A stretch of DNA of 64,000 bases from NCBI GenBank assembly GCA_948567375.1, contig OX419755.1:20166517-20230516 (forward strand), given 5' to 3'. The position numbers and the translations under genes are program-made. The notes below the pieces were generated by a model. That model had not been told where the DNA came from. It searched no databases and saw only the letters and a list, made by a program, of their open reading frames with translations. Below are positions 33,684 to 45,600 of the stretch, one piece after another; position 1 is the stretch's first letter; every line of letters starts with the position of its first letter. This stretch comes from Lunularia cruciata. Lineage: Eukaryota; Streptophyta; Marchantiopsida; Lunulariales; Lunulariaceae.

Positions 33684-36600
33684 ATAGTGATTTAAAGTCA
33701 ACTTGAAGGATTCAGGCCAAGTTTGATTAACCGACTAGAACCTCTGTTAAACGGGGGCGTGCGACATTCAGTGCAGTCCAAATCCATATACATCAAGGAC
33801 CAAATACAGCTACTGTGGAGAAGAAACATTTCCATAAGATCCTTCAACCATATTTTGTTTCTACACCTTCTTAGCAATCCTTAACCTCAATAATCACACA
33901 TCTACTGCCAATTTGTTTAGACAATTGTTTTGTTGGCAGACGAATAATATTTGGCACACGTTGTAATAAATCTATACAGAATTTGGCAGACGCACACGGA
34001 TAAAGTCTGGCACATGTATAAAACATTATAAAGAATTTGCATACCCGTAACGTCTGGTGACTTGAGCTGGGTGAATCTGGTCTGGTCCTTATTTCTCCAC
34101 CAATTTCTCTTCAAACAACCTTAAAGAAATGTTTGGTGGCTACGTAATTCCTACCGTGAATGAGACTAATCCCACTTAGAAAACCGATGTAAAGCTTATA
34201 CGGTATTTCCTTCACTATTTGTCTTCGTATCCGGATTGAAAACTTAAGCACATGGATTATATGAAATAATTAACCATGACTCGATAATTTTGCAACCTGT
34301 TATGTTAAGACTTCCAAAGGTTCCACGTTTCCACACTGAGGTTTGCTTGCTTTTGAACCACTGACTGGCAAACCTTCAAAATCCCGGTTTGAGGGTCGCA
34401 ATGTGTTTACTTAGATGGGTCTCGAAAGATTGATGGTGCAGAGCTTCAATAATGACAATTGAGCTCGAGGTGGAAGGAGAGGATAAGGAAAGAGGAGAGC
34501 AAAGTGGAGAATGTAATGGCAAAGGATTCATGTGCTTGATTTGAGTTTATCGTGACACTCGTGAGAATCAGAACAGCTGTGGTAGTGATGGACGGATGCG
34601 GCTTTCTCGGGAGCGCGGTGAAGAGCCTCTCACCCCGTCCCTAGCTTTCTGACGTTTCTATTGTGCCATAATATCGATCACAATCATGTAGGCCTCCAGA
34701 ATCAGAAATGGCTAACAGAAAAGTTGCAATCTTTGTCGAGGGAAGTTCAGAGAACCCTCTGAAATCAAACGCAACAAGCGCTTATGACAGACAAACTGAC
34801 GTTGTATGCATACGACTGCTTAGGGGATTTGTGAATTGTTCGAAGGAGTTAGTGAGCCTGTACAGTACTATGGCGTAGGGCATGTGAATTGTTTGATAGA
34901 GTTAACTCTGCTGGTGTTGGTAGTTGTGAGAATGGATGATGAGAAATCGCTTTGCTTGGACTCCCATTAAGAACTGTGGCGTCAACTGCTAAAGTAGCTC
35001 GACTCGAGTCATTAATCATATTTGCTGTAAAAGGAGACAAATGGCAAAGCCTTGTGAGCAGTCAAGACGAGTATCTCTACGGACCATTAAGACAAAACGT
35101 GCGATGCTCGCAGGCCACATAAAGTGGCAGTTCTCTTTGTGTACTCACGAGGTTTTTTTAGTGATGTCACGTGATCAGTGCAGTACATGTGGCAACCCTA
35201 GGCGCTTCTTTCTGACTATCTGCTGCGCAGAAGATGAGCCCTGTATCAAAAAGGTACTGTGGATAGATTGTAGCATGTCGGAACTTACCTTTGTCACTAT
35301 TTACTACCAGCTCATCTGCGGCACTGCAAACTGTATGCACTGTTTTTCCCACGGCCTACTTGGCTCCTCCTGCTTTTACTTTAGAACAATCTAGGTTGCA
35401 GCAAGCCCTCCAAACATGCACCTTTAATTAAAGAAGGTTCCTGTGAGTACGAGAAGGTTGACAATGGGCTACCTAAGCGACCTATTCTTCGAGCTGAATA
35501 TCCTTGTGGGAAATAAACGTGTATCCCCTTGGATCGAATGTTTTAGACTCAGATTTCAAGAAACTAAAATCATCCGGGACGTGTGATGTAAGTGAGTCAA
35601 ATTTAATGTAGTAATCCTTGTCACGTTCGGAGTAACGGCCAAACAGACGTGGTTTGAATGGCCATTTCTCGGGTTAATGACTTAACAGAATCCCGGTTTT
35701 GTAAATTGACTGAACGAATTTGTCACCGACGGCCGTCGTGACATGGCCATAAGAACCTGGAAGGAGGTTTCCATATCAACAAGTTCATTTCTAGTACATG
35801 TTCGAACCTAAAGTTGTTTATAAAATTCCGCGGTGAACTCCACGTCTAGTGGAAATCTCCCTAAAGGTTCTAGACTGTAAGACTAATGTTTACTCTATTC
35901 GGCAACTACGCTCGATTCGGAGGTCGATGATAGATTAAATTTGTGACAGAAACATCCCACTTCACCAAGTATGTACAATCCATCCCGCTACTAAGGTAAT
36001 TGCGACGGATTAGATTAGAACTTGTCTAATTTACGACCTTTTACTTCAGTTTACAACAGTCATACTTTGTCTAGAGAAACCTTGTTTTAAGTCTTCATCT
36101 CTCGCCATTTCTCAGGGACGATTGTGTGATCGCCTGGTAAGAGTGTACTGCAGCGGCTACAGTGCTGTGGGCCGTATAAAGTGGCTGAAGTTTGTACGCA
36201 TTCCTTAACGTTCCTCGCGCGTGTTTCCATCTCGTGCCAGAACCAGTAGAAGAAAGAGTGTCTCTGCAAGGGAACTTTCATATTTGAACTAGTCATCCGT
36301 TTGGTGAGGCAGACTGCCCGCTGAATAGGAACACCGCAACGCCTTCAAACGTGTCAGGATCTTGACATCTGGTGCGACAGAAGCGGGAAAATTTAGTCAA
36401 ATCCCGCTAATTGGTCTAAAGGTTGGGTCTTATCTTCCCAGTTCCACTCGCCCTCAGACAGTTGTTTCCGATTGGTAAGAATTCTCGCCGGCAAAGTTCT
36501 GTCAATTCTGCAACGATCGGTACTACATTTTGACTGTTGCGGATCCGTTCATACAAAAGCTGCGCTAAATTTTCGGGATACTTCTTCCAGAGAGAAATCG

Positions 36601-37766
36601 AATAACCATTTCTAGATTGTTGCCAACAGACAGTAATATGACGGGCGTCAGGTTCAAGGGGAAGAGTTGTGAATGGTTTGTCAGGGTGGGAGTCGAATAG
36701 TACGTGGGCTCTTGATGCAGCACACCCGTTCGGTGACAGGAAGTCCACGTTCCAGGGATTCTACAGATTGCCAGTCAGAACAGTAGTCCTCATGGATGGA
36801 CAGGGTCGGTGTAAGACACACAGCAAGCAAAATGGGAACAAAGACATTCAGACGGGTCCAAGACGTGTATGCAGGAACGTGTGCAGACTCCATGTGATGG
36901 GTGAAGTTAAAAGAATTTTAAATGCCCCCGTTCAAGATGCACAACGGTATGGGATACCAGACTCGACTTCTACTCAGCCTAAAACTATTTTGAAAACCAA
37001 CAACGGCGGCAATCGGAGAGGTCATTAGAGGTGTTTCCAGGTCGAGTCCGGCGCTTTGGAGTATATGATTAATATATTTAATTAAGTGCTCGTGGTATGC
37101 ATCGGAAAAGCCAAATTAGACCCCACTGACCTTGGGCCAGCTTCAATCGGAAAGGAATAACCGTAAGCCGGCGGGGAAGGAATCTGTAATCGTCTGTCAA
37201 AGGTGATATTCATCTAATTCTGAGTCCTTACAACGTCACTTGTCAGCAATAAGTCAAGCCCATATGGACACATGTACAGATTGAATCACAAAGGTGATAT
37301 AGTCTATTCTTGATTTGATGTCCACCATTTGAACAGACCGGTGTCATCCACACCTGTCAAGGTTCAGCTGAATTCAAAAGATTATTTTGTCAATAGGCCT
37401 GAGGTGCAAACATGGCGCAACAGGTAGAGACAAGAAAAATTTTGAAGACACAAAGATAGTTGTAGATTCTCTGCGGCGACCCACTCTAAACCCGAGGTGA
37501 GGATAATTACAAGAACAGATAGCATGTCTGTAGGGAAATCTACAAGGTCTTGCCGTGAGTTGGAAATCCACCATTTGGTGGAGATAAGAAGGGTCCTGTA
37601 CAAGCAGTGTGTGAACATTGGAACAGGATGCCCAAGGACAGATAAAGGCATAGAGTTTAAATCACTGCTTGACCCACATGAGAAAAAATTGCAGATACTT
37701 CTGAATGATACAGGGAACAAAATGCAAGCAGCATTTCCACGCACGAAAAGATGGCAACAAATTCAG
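33684..37766. other. Gene-island sequence downstream of the ETO1-like gene
   Basis: Composition shifts here to more balanced GC with frequent CpG, and I see no transposon motif. Several open frames of 60-119 codons on both strands (for example 35041-35394 +, 36416-36748 -, 36669-37028 +) overlap each other and show no domain, so I do not call genes. The part nearest 37866 probably includes the 3' UTR of the ETO1-like gene. No convincing poly(A) signal stands out. Confidence 0.5.
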
Positions 37767-37788
37767 AGAGGACCAAAGTTGGTCCTCT
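37767..37788. promoter_or_regulatory. GGACCAA palindrome 1, after the ETO1-like stop
   Basis: AGAGGACCAA AG TTGGTCCTCT: perfect 10-base arms around a 2-base centre, 78 bases past the stop codon on the gene's sense strand. GGACCA resembles the site reported for CIN-class TCP factors. In RNA the arms could form a hairpin. Confidence 0.55.
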
Positions 37789-37819
37789 GCAAAGCCATTC
37801 TAATGGGCGATTTGCTCAA

Positions 37820-37835
37820 GGACCAATTTTGGTCC
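37820..37835. promoter_or_regulatory. GGACCAA palindrome 2, after the ETO1-like stop
   Basis: GGACCAA TT TTGGTCC: 7-base arms, same core as palindrome 1, about 30 bases past the stop codon and about 30 bases from palindrome 1. A shared core with different flanks and centre suggests the core matters rather than a simple duplication. Confidence 0.55.
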
Positions 37836-37865
37836 GCCTGATTGCTCAAAGAGAAACTGGTAGCA

Positions 37866-40800
37866 CTAATAGGCCTCTCGGCCATGAACGCGTGAAGTAA
37901 GTAACAATGTATCCTGGTGGTTTGGGTCCATGGACAAAACAGCACGACAGTCCCGAAGGCTTGCTTGAAGGTCACCAATGCACTCATGGAAGGCTGCACG
38001 TAAGTGCAAGACTTGCAGATCTGCTTTGAAAGCGATTGCTTTCGACAGTTCTCCGATGGCCTCTAGCTCCTTGTGGTTGTCCATCAGAACTGCAGGATCC
38101 AAGAACAAGCATTGAACGTTCGTTAGCATCACCGGATTTGTTCAGGAAGAGTACTTCCAGAGACATCGACGGAAGGACCAAGAGGTGTTTCTATCACAAA
38201 TCTTAGCCATCTCTACTTCTTGAAGCAGCATACCGTTAAGTCCTGGAGAACAACCTCATGAGAGATTTTAACTTGTCAAACTTCCAAATTCCACAAGCTA
38301 CAAATGGCACTGACTGGGTTGCTTCCGAAGGTAATCATCTGTCATGAAGCTAACAGTTTCTTAGGACAAACACTCTACCTCTAAAGCAGGAGCCTGTTCT
38401 GCCATCTCCTCTTTCCAAGATGTCTATCAAGAGCCAGCGACTGATCTCAGAACTATCTGCAAAACACGACCTGACTGTACATCAATGAGGAGTGAACTTC
38501 CAGTAGTACTTGCCTGCAGCTCGGTAGCGATAAGGATATGTTCGCAGAGGGTCCAGTTCGGTGACCTTATGAAGATCCTGCATAGTCATGTCCCTCTCTC
38601 CATACTCTGATCTCTTCTCATATGCAGATGCATTATTCCTGGCCTTTTCTATGAGTTTAGTCATCTCTTCATGCGCTGACTTCCGATCATTTTGCAGATG
38701 GTGCACTCGCGCCAAACCTTGATGGGCGCGAGTGTGGCGGATTTTCAGGGCACTCACATATCTGTCTGCAGCAAGCTTCAATTCCCGGCAGTCTACATAA
38801 ACACTACCAAGGTTGTTTAATGCCTGCAGCAACAGCAATACATTTTCAGTATGGATATAATTAAGCAATCCAAAGTACTGACGGCAAGTGCTATTGGTAT
38901 CCAGGACCTTTTTATACCATGGACGCATGATCTCAGTATATGACTGATAGATAGCTGGCACAGCACTAGTGAGGAACATATATCGGAGGAGCAGGGTATC
39001 ATACCTGCCCTTTGCGAAGTCCATCGGACGGGCATTTCAGTGCTTCTTCTAAAAGATCAACTACTTTAGCTGACGATCCAGGATCCAAGCTCGTGTCCGC
39101 TAAAGCATAGGCTTTCAAGAAAAAGGCCTCGAATGACCTTTGAATGGCTATAGATTCTTCGGCCTTCTCCAATGCCTCTTCCCTATGACCCGTGTCATAG
39201 AGTATCCATCCTTCATATACCAACTTTTCGTGTTCACTACTTGCATGTTCCCGCGCCAACCTCAAACTGCGCATGGCAGCTTTAGGGCAATTTAATCTGA
39301 AACATCATGCAAAAATGAGAGTTAGATTCCGCAAATCTATTAACAAAAGCTCTTAAACAAAACAATTCTGACATCGAAATCAGGAGAATTGCCTCGATTT
39401 AACCTCTTATGCATACTGAGGGTGACTAGTTGCTATGACTGTATCAAAACAACTGTAGAGGGCTGAAACAATTAACTCCAAGGAACTGGAGCTCGGCTTT
39501 TAGCTCACGACGGAGAGAGGAATATGCAGAAGATTGATTCATTTATTGCAGTGTGATAAGATCCGTGTCTTTGATCCGATCAACACGTCCCCTGGTTACT
39601 CTGACGGCCACTGAATGGAGGCTTTCGTGTTACTAAACATAAAGCGAAAAGTGGAGAGGGAGAGACATAACATCTATTTATATCTGCACTCGTATCGTAT
39701 CTGAAATAAAACGGCGGAAACTATAAGTCACAGAGTTTACCGGTATAAAGACCGAATATCACCGAGATAAAGATATTAGGAGAGAAAACAACAATCCTGT
39801 ATGACTAACGTATCGCGGTATAAGGGTCACTGTCTCTCGTCACACTGAGTTTCTAAAGATCCCTGTCTGCTAACGACGGTAGTCGGGATTGCGGTTCTGG
39901 TCCCCAAAACATCAAGAAAGGCAATGATACTTAATTGTGTCCTCTAATTCTATCTACAGTTTGACTGTCGACCGGTAAGTCTTCTCGCCCGTAGCTGAAC
40001 GCACCTTAAAAGAAGTAATGATTGTCGGAAAAACAGTAAGCCCTTTCCAGGATCCGACTCTAGCATTTGGTGGACTACAGCGAGTGATCCAATGTCATCG
40101 ACAGATGACCAGTGATCATACAGCTTTATCCAGCAATCTGCTTTCGTCCACTGATCCACGTGTTGGCTTAGCAGACTGAGTAATTGCACAGCTGGAACTC
40201 GGCCCGAATACATCATGAAAGACGGATCAAGGGTCAGCAAAGCTCGCACATCCCTAGTTGCTCCTTGGTAGTCTTGAAGAGCAAGACAAAAGTAAGCTCG
40301 CAACTCTAGACAATCCGGAGTAACCTTAAACCCCAGAACCCGATTAATTTCTACAATAGCCGGCATGACCTTCTGCTCATCCATAAGCAAGGCAGATCTG
40401 TACTTATATGGATACAAAAGAGTTGGATCCCACTCCGTTGCCTTATTTAAGTCCGCTAGCTTCTCCTTTCCGTCGCAATACAAAGCTCTCTCTAAGAACA
40501 TCCACCCTGCAAGTTTACCAGTAGACAAAATAGATGAAGCCTCTGCAAAGGCCGCAAGTCTAAGCCCACGCTTGTATTTGGCCCTGGCAATTCCCGCCCG
40601 TGAATAAACATGCCCTTCTGCAGCAGCTCCTGTGAAGAACTCCTGCGCCTCACTGTACTGCTTTCTACCGAGTGTCACACACCCAAGCTGATGACGAGCC
40701 AACGCCTTTTGTCGGGAAGATCTCGCACAGTCCACAGCACGTTCAAGAAGCATCACAGACAGATCTGACTTCATATCCTCCTCCATTGCCACTTGGCTGA

Positions 40801-42033
40801 GGAGGGAATACAAGGCGAAAGACGTATGTCCGACCATCTGGAATCTCTGCATTCCTTCCGCCCGAAAGAGCAGACCGCCAATCTGTGGATGGTGAATAGA
40901 GCCCGGTAGCTCCCGAAGAAAAACCTGTAGGCAAGAGGCTACAAGAACTTGTGCACTTTCTTCTAAAGCATGTTCTAGAAAAGTTACCGCATCTTGTGTG
41001 GTGTGTACCAATGCAGCAAGCCTTTTATCACAGGCTTTTTTTAAATGTTCACAACAGAATCTATTAGCGAATGCCAACAATTCAAGTATCAGGTCAGGAG
41101 CCAAGAAGCCCAGTCTACCCAGTTTACTGAACTCATCCACAGCCTTCATACCTACGGGAGAGATCCCATTATCAGAGAACCGAATCTCAGTAGCACGAGA
41201 TTCTGCAAAACAACCGTTCAGCATCGTATGGAAAGGACCAGATAGAGAAGAAATTCTCTGTCTATTACAAAATACTCTATCGTTGTCAATAAGGAAAACT
41301 ACATCACTTCTGAGGCTATCTGAGACGCCAGAAGTTGAGCACTCATCCACCAGCAGAGCACCATCTGAATCTGGACTCTCACATGCACAAGGCTCCAAAA
41401 CAAGCTTGGGCTCGAAGCCAGGAACCATGGCCGATCGTGGACACTCCAACCCGCGTCCTGTGCACATAGTGGGAGATCCTTCATATAGCTCCTCAAAGCG
41501 TTTCTCATATTTGAGCCAAGCCGCAAAGACAATCTTATCATGGACAGTCACTGCGTGCTGCCGTGCGGAGCGCAAACTACGACGCAGCATTTTGCTCTCC
41601 CCAAGACCCCGAAACACAAATGACTGCTCCATATACAAGCGAGCCTTGTCTTCATCCTTTGCCAGCTCCAGCTCCTCGTGAATCTCCGCCAGGGAATCAA
41701 CATAGTCCACAGGCCTGAAGAAAGGCTGTAGACACGGATCTGCAAGTTGCGATACGGTGCAACTACACGGGCCAACAGGCTTTGCTCAGAACAACGGATG
41801 ACTGCCGAAATGCCTAAGGTCTACTTATTTCTTCTTCTTAAAAAGTCAAATCTTCAATCTCTTCGGTGAAAGACAGCAATAGATGGAACTCACCTTGTAG
41901 AAGGAGCTGCTTCAGTGTAACTTGTACGACAATGCTTCCCATTTACAGCTCCAACAGATATGCCGGTCTCAATAGGACGCACTGCGTGCACGTGACTGTT
42001 CTTGAATCCCTCAGCCATCCGCAAGCTTCTCAT
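37866..42033 (-). CDS. ETO1-like BTB/TPR protein, CUL3 adaptor (five coding exons)
   Basis: Homologue of ETHYLENE OVERPRODUCER 1 / ETO1-like (EOL). In this family the BTB domain binds CUL3 and the TPR-rich C-terminus binds type-2 ACC synthases, sending them for ubiquitination and limiting ethylene synthesis. Coding exons on the minus strand: 42033-41894, 41762-40005, 39296-39005, 38823-38514 and 38089-37866. They sum to 2724 bases (907 residues plus TAG), near family length, and every junction keeps frame. The start ATG gives MRSLRMAEGFKNSHVHAV, close to the conserved N-terminus. The next exon continues with PCLQPFFRPVDYVDSLAEI. BTB is at residues about 198-300 (SDVVFLIDNDRVF to KACDKRLAAL). 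TPR-like repeats run from about residue 390 to the end, including HTRAHQGLARVHHL and RTYPYRYRAA. Introns are GT-AG except the last. The first intron acceptor (GTGTAG, 41763-41764) has a weak pyrimidine tract and is the least certain junction. Transcript ends are unknown. Confidence 0.93.
38090..38513 (-). other. GC-AG intron of the ETO1-like gene
   Basis: The donor reads CAG|GCAAGT on the sense strand (exon end 38514) and the acceptor CCTGCAG|TTCTGATGG (exon start 38089). Joining there restores the family sequence RYRAA-VLMD in frame. The donor matches the consensus of natural GC donors (AG|GCAAGT), and no GT nearby gives the right frame and residue. Confidence 0.85.
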
Positions 42034-42636
42034 CTTGAAAGCCTACGTACTGGCCTGGATTGTAATGAAGGTCGCTGGTAGTAGAAGACGTCCCCTGATA
42101 ACGAGACGGCACATATGTGACTTACTACTGTCTAACCATTCTAACTCCCGCACAAACTATGTCCTCACTACTACACCTCCCTCCATCATTTTTCTGCTTG
42201 CGGAAACAAATCCTGCAAACCTGCCTGCCTTCTTGCCCCCTGGAATCGAAGCCCATTCTAGGCTGCTCACTCCGACTGTCATCCGCTTCGTCATCAAGTA
42301 GCGACCTAAACCTGGAAAGAAAAACGAGGACAACAACTCAACCACATTCACACCCCTAGATCTTCAAGTCCCCGGCCAGCATCCATGCACTTGTTTCCTT
42401 CTCCGCTTATCCAACTAAGCTAGCTGACCGACCGAACTGTGTTTCTTTCAGCCCATCCGGTTCTCCCTCTCGGATTCCCCGGACTCCTTCATCTCGATCT
42501 GTAGCCATGCACATGTAAGCTCTACAATCATAACCAAACCTTCTTGACACGCAATTCTATTTCTTTAGCTGCTTTTCAAGCTCCTTACAAGTGCATCCTC
42601 CTCCTCTTCTTTCTCCAAAGAATCGATCAGTCAGTG

Positions 42637-42638
<2 letters not shown>
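42034..42638 (-). other. Upstream leader/promoter side of the ETO1-like gene
   Basis: About 600 bases between the start codon and the microsatellite. On the sense strand it is purine-rich and holds short frames with no similarity to the family, for example an ATG frame of 64 codons at 42351-42157. It could be 5' UTR, a 5' UTR intron or promoter; cDNA would be needed to tell. Confidence 0.45.

Positions 42639-42690
<52 letters not shown>
42639..42690. repeat. (TC)26 microsatellite
   Basis: 52 uninterrupted bases of TC on the + strand, that is (GA)26 on the sense strand of the ETO1-like gene, 606-657 bases before its start codon. GA/CT runs are common in plant promoters and 5' UTRs and can bind BBR/BPC proteins. 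The length suggests it is polymorphic. Confidence 0.97.
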
Positions 42691-42696
<6 letters not shown>

Positions 42697-45600
42697 CGGC
42701 GTCTCTTTGTTGTAGAACACTACCAAGCAGGAAACCAGAAGGTAAGGGATTCGCTCGCACTCCTGCAGGTCTCATAGGCTACTAGCTACTACTGGTAGTC
42801 ATAGTCTTCCTCCTCTTCTTCCTTAACACACAGACAGACACAGGCGCTGAAAAGGTTTCCTCCTAGCACCCAACATCTGTTTGTAACAACACATCTATTA
42901 CTGTATTCATCTTCTTCTCTTCCTTCCTATCTCCCTGTCTCTCTTGCTCACTAGATCTGTCTGTCTCGACTTCCACTCGTCCCTCTGGCAGTAGAGCACT
43001 TGCTTTAGGGACTTCTCCTCCTCCTCCCCCTCCTGCTGCTCTGCAGCACCAGATGAGCAGCTGATTGCCTTCCTCGAGGACAAGAAAGCGACCGAAATCA
43101 AAAGGATGGACACTGATGCAAAACGCAAGTCAGTCCGAACGCCAGTCCCGCATCCATCCGAAGCTCTCCTCCGGCAGCGAAAGCCGGCCAGCGTGACCTC
43201 GGTGCTGGAAAGACGGTCAACACTTCACGATGGACCGGAGGGAACAACTGTCTCAAGCCCGGGCGATCGCTCGATGCAGAAACGGACGGTCTTCATCACC
43301 GCAGCCTCCGACGACATGCACTCCGAGCGTAAAAGACATTACGCAACTCCCGCCTGAGAATCATCATCAGCGCGCCGGGCTCCCCCTTTCAAACGAACAT
43401 CCTGGGCAGTCGTTATTTACCGCTTTCCAGGTGTTTTGTTGTGTAAGAGCTTTGCAGCAGTAATTCCCTAAATTCTTCCCACGTCCGGGCGTATTATGAT
43501 CCTTAATCACTCTCCTAATCCCCGTCCGGTCAACACTTGCTTCATACATTTCGCTTGGTTACAGTACCCCCTGTCTTGACCAGGGGTCGCCCACCATCCT
43601 TGTCGTGATCAGTGAGGGTGCAGCAAGTCAGGCGCTCTAGATTCTCCCCACCACGGACTAGGAACTTCTTCTCCCGCCCCACGCCACCTGAATACCCCAA
43701 CCCGCGAAGACCAACCTTAGAACTTAGAAACCCTCTGCTCTCCTTCGTGGACTTGGGCAAAACCATCTAAGTCCAGCTCATGGCTCTTTGTCGCTTTCAC
43801 TCTGTTGTTAATTTTGTCTCTCCCGGGGTATCTCGATATCCGTTAACCCCGGTCATTAGAGCCCATCTCCACCCATAGGTGGAAATGGGTGGAAATGATC
43901 TTGATCTCCAGGAGAACAATCCATATGTTCACGAGAATTTCGCTTTCCAGTAATTTTTGGACTAAAAAATGGTACAAAACCAAGGACCATGAGGTGGAAG
44001 GAGATCCTTAAAAAGCTTTCGTGAGCGTTTCAAACTCTATTCTTAATGTTTTGATATTGTAAAAAACACTCGTTGTGATGGTGACGTTCTCCCCACAGTT
44101 TTGGGAAAAAAACCCTGGAAACCTAAAGTCGACTCCACGTAAGGAAATAGTAGGACCGATAACGAAAATCTGATCTGATGGTCCTTAGTTTATTTCAGAA
44201 AGAAACACGAGACCAAAATATACCTGACTGCGGTCCAAGTTTACAAAGCCGTGCTAACCTGGACCAGATCCATATTACAATACGAATCCTCTTCCTCATT
44301 ATAATCACCACGACTGCCGGACTGATTCATTTACTCCCTTCCCTTTCCTATCCCCAAATGTACCGATTTGCCAGAAATGAAAATTCAATCTACACCTCCC
44401 CATTTCTCTTGTGCTACGAACTAACTACTAAGGACGTTCGGATCTTTGGTCCCAATTACAAGAGCATATCTTCAAATTTATAGCTAGCACTATGTCTCGA
44501 TTTGGTTTCACGTACGCCAATTAAGACACCTGAGATTAGATGGAATCTGAGATGAAAACTTCGAACCTCGGATTTATTTGATTTCAAAACAACTTAGGAC
44601 GATTATTATGGCCTAATTCAAAAGAAGAATATTCTCGGGTATAACATCGCCCATCTTCTAACTTTGGGTAAGTGGGTACGCCACCTCAGAGATAGATATA
44701 ACGGTACTCCACATTTTCCAGTACCATTCTCCGTTGACCTCCGTTGCCTTGACGTGTTGCATCAATCGTAAACGTAGGATTACTTTCACATTGACGTGCT
44801 CTATCAACGTCGCCTATCTGCCAACTATGACAAGAGCGTGTCAGATGGATCCACGTGGTACTAAAGACAACGTGGAGTCTTTTGGCCTACCTGGTGCGGT
44901 ACACTTTAGTTCAAGTCCAGCATGGAATATTGTTGGATCTTTTTCTGTGCACCATTTCTTTCTATCGCTTGGTTCGGAGTAAACCCATTCAGTATCAGTT
45001 TGGTCAAGCTTTGCGTTTCCCATTGAAGGAATGAGTTTCTTTGCTCCTAAACTGCCGTTTACATTCGCGATCGGTTAATCAGTCGCGCAGAGGTCGCATG
45101 TATTTGTTTATTTTGCGCTTCCTAACTCGGTTTGGAGCAAAGCATAGTTTCATTTACTCGACAAAGCGTACAGGTTGATTTTTTGGAATTATTCCTGAGG
45201 TTATGTGGATGTGTATCTCGCTGGTTCTCGGATTCTTAGCTTTCCTCATATCTGACTTTCTCTTGTTTGATCGCGGAGCGGCATATCTACATACATTAAA
45301 ATATATCAGCTGGGACTTGATAACATATATTTGTGAACCATAAGATAAGACTGATATTGGGTGACATGAGCTTTTATATGATAAATAAGTAAATAAAAGT
45401 CGCCATGTTTGAGTCGAACACACTAGACATCGACAACTGCAGAGAACCCCAGCCTAATGTAGATGAGTTGTTCATGGGTAGGCCCCGGAACTTGTCAAAT
45501 GCAGTATTTTCATAATTTTAACGATACGGACTTTGAACCGGATGTCTCGTGGATTTTGTTCCATCATGGTTCCGTCCAGCCATGGAGATGAATTCCATCA

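Noticed and set aside
34849-37028. Open frames of 60-119 codons downstream of the ETO1-like gene
   Set aside because: They overlap on opposite strands, have no domain or family resemblance, and such lengths are expected by chance in balanced-GC DNA.
40998-41681. Long + strand open frame of 227 codons
   Set aside because: It is antisense to the second coding exon of the ETO1-like gene, which explains it by shared codon bias.
41763-41830. Alternative acceptors for the first ETO1-like intron (for example CAAAG at about 41779, or CTTCAG at about 41712)
   Set aside because: The first does not match the phase of the exon 1 donor. The second fits phase and has a better pyrimidine tract but would drop a segment that aligns with the family; it remains possible as an alternative splice.
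42557-42785. Open frames crossing the TC run
   Set aside because: A pure dinucleotide repeat stays open in several frames on both strands; the Ser-Leu or Arg-Glu runs are artefacts.
43106-43766. Open frames in the GC-rich upstream area (both strands)
   Set aside because: No motif, no splice context, and not similar to the N-terminus of ETO1 proteins, which was found at 41894-42033 instead.
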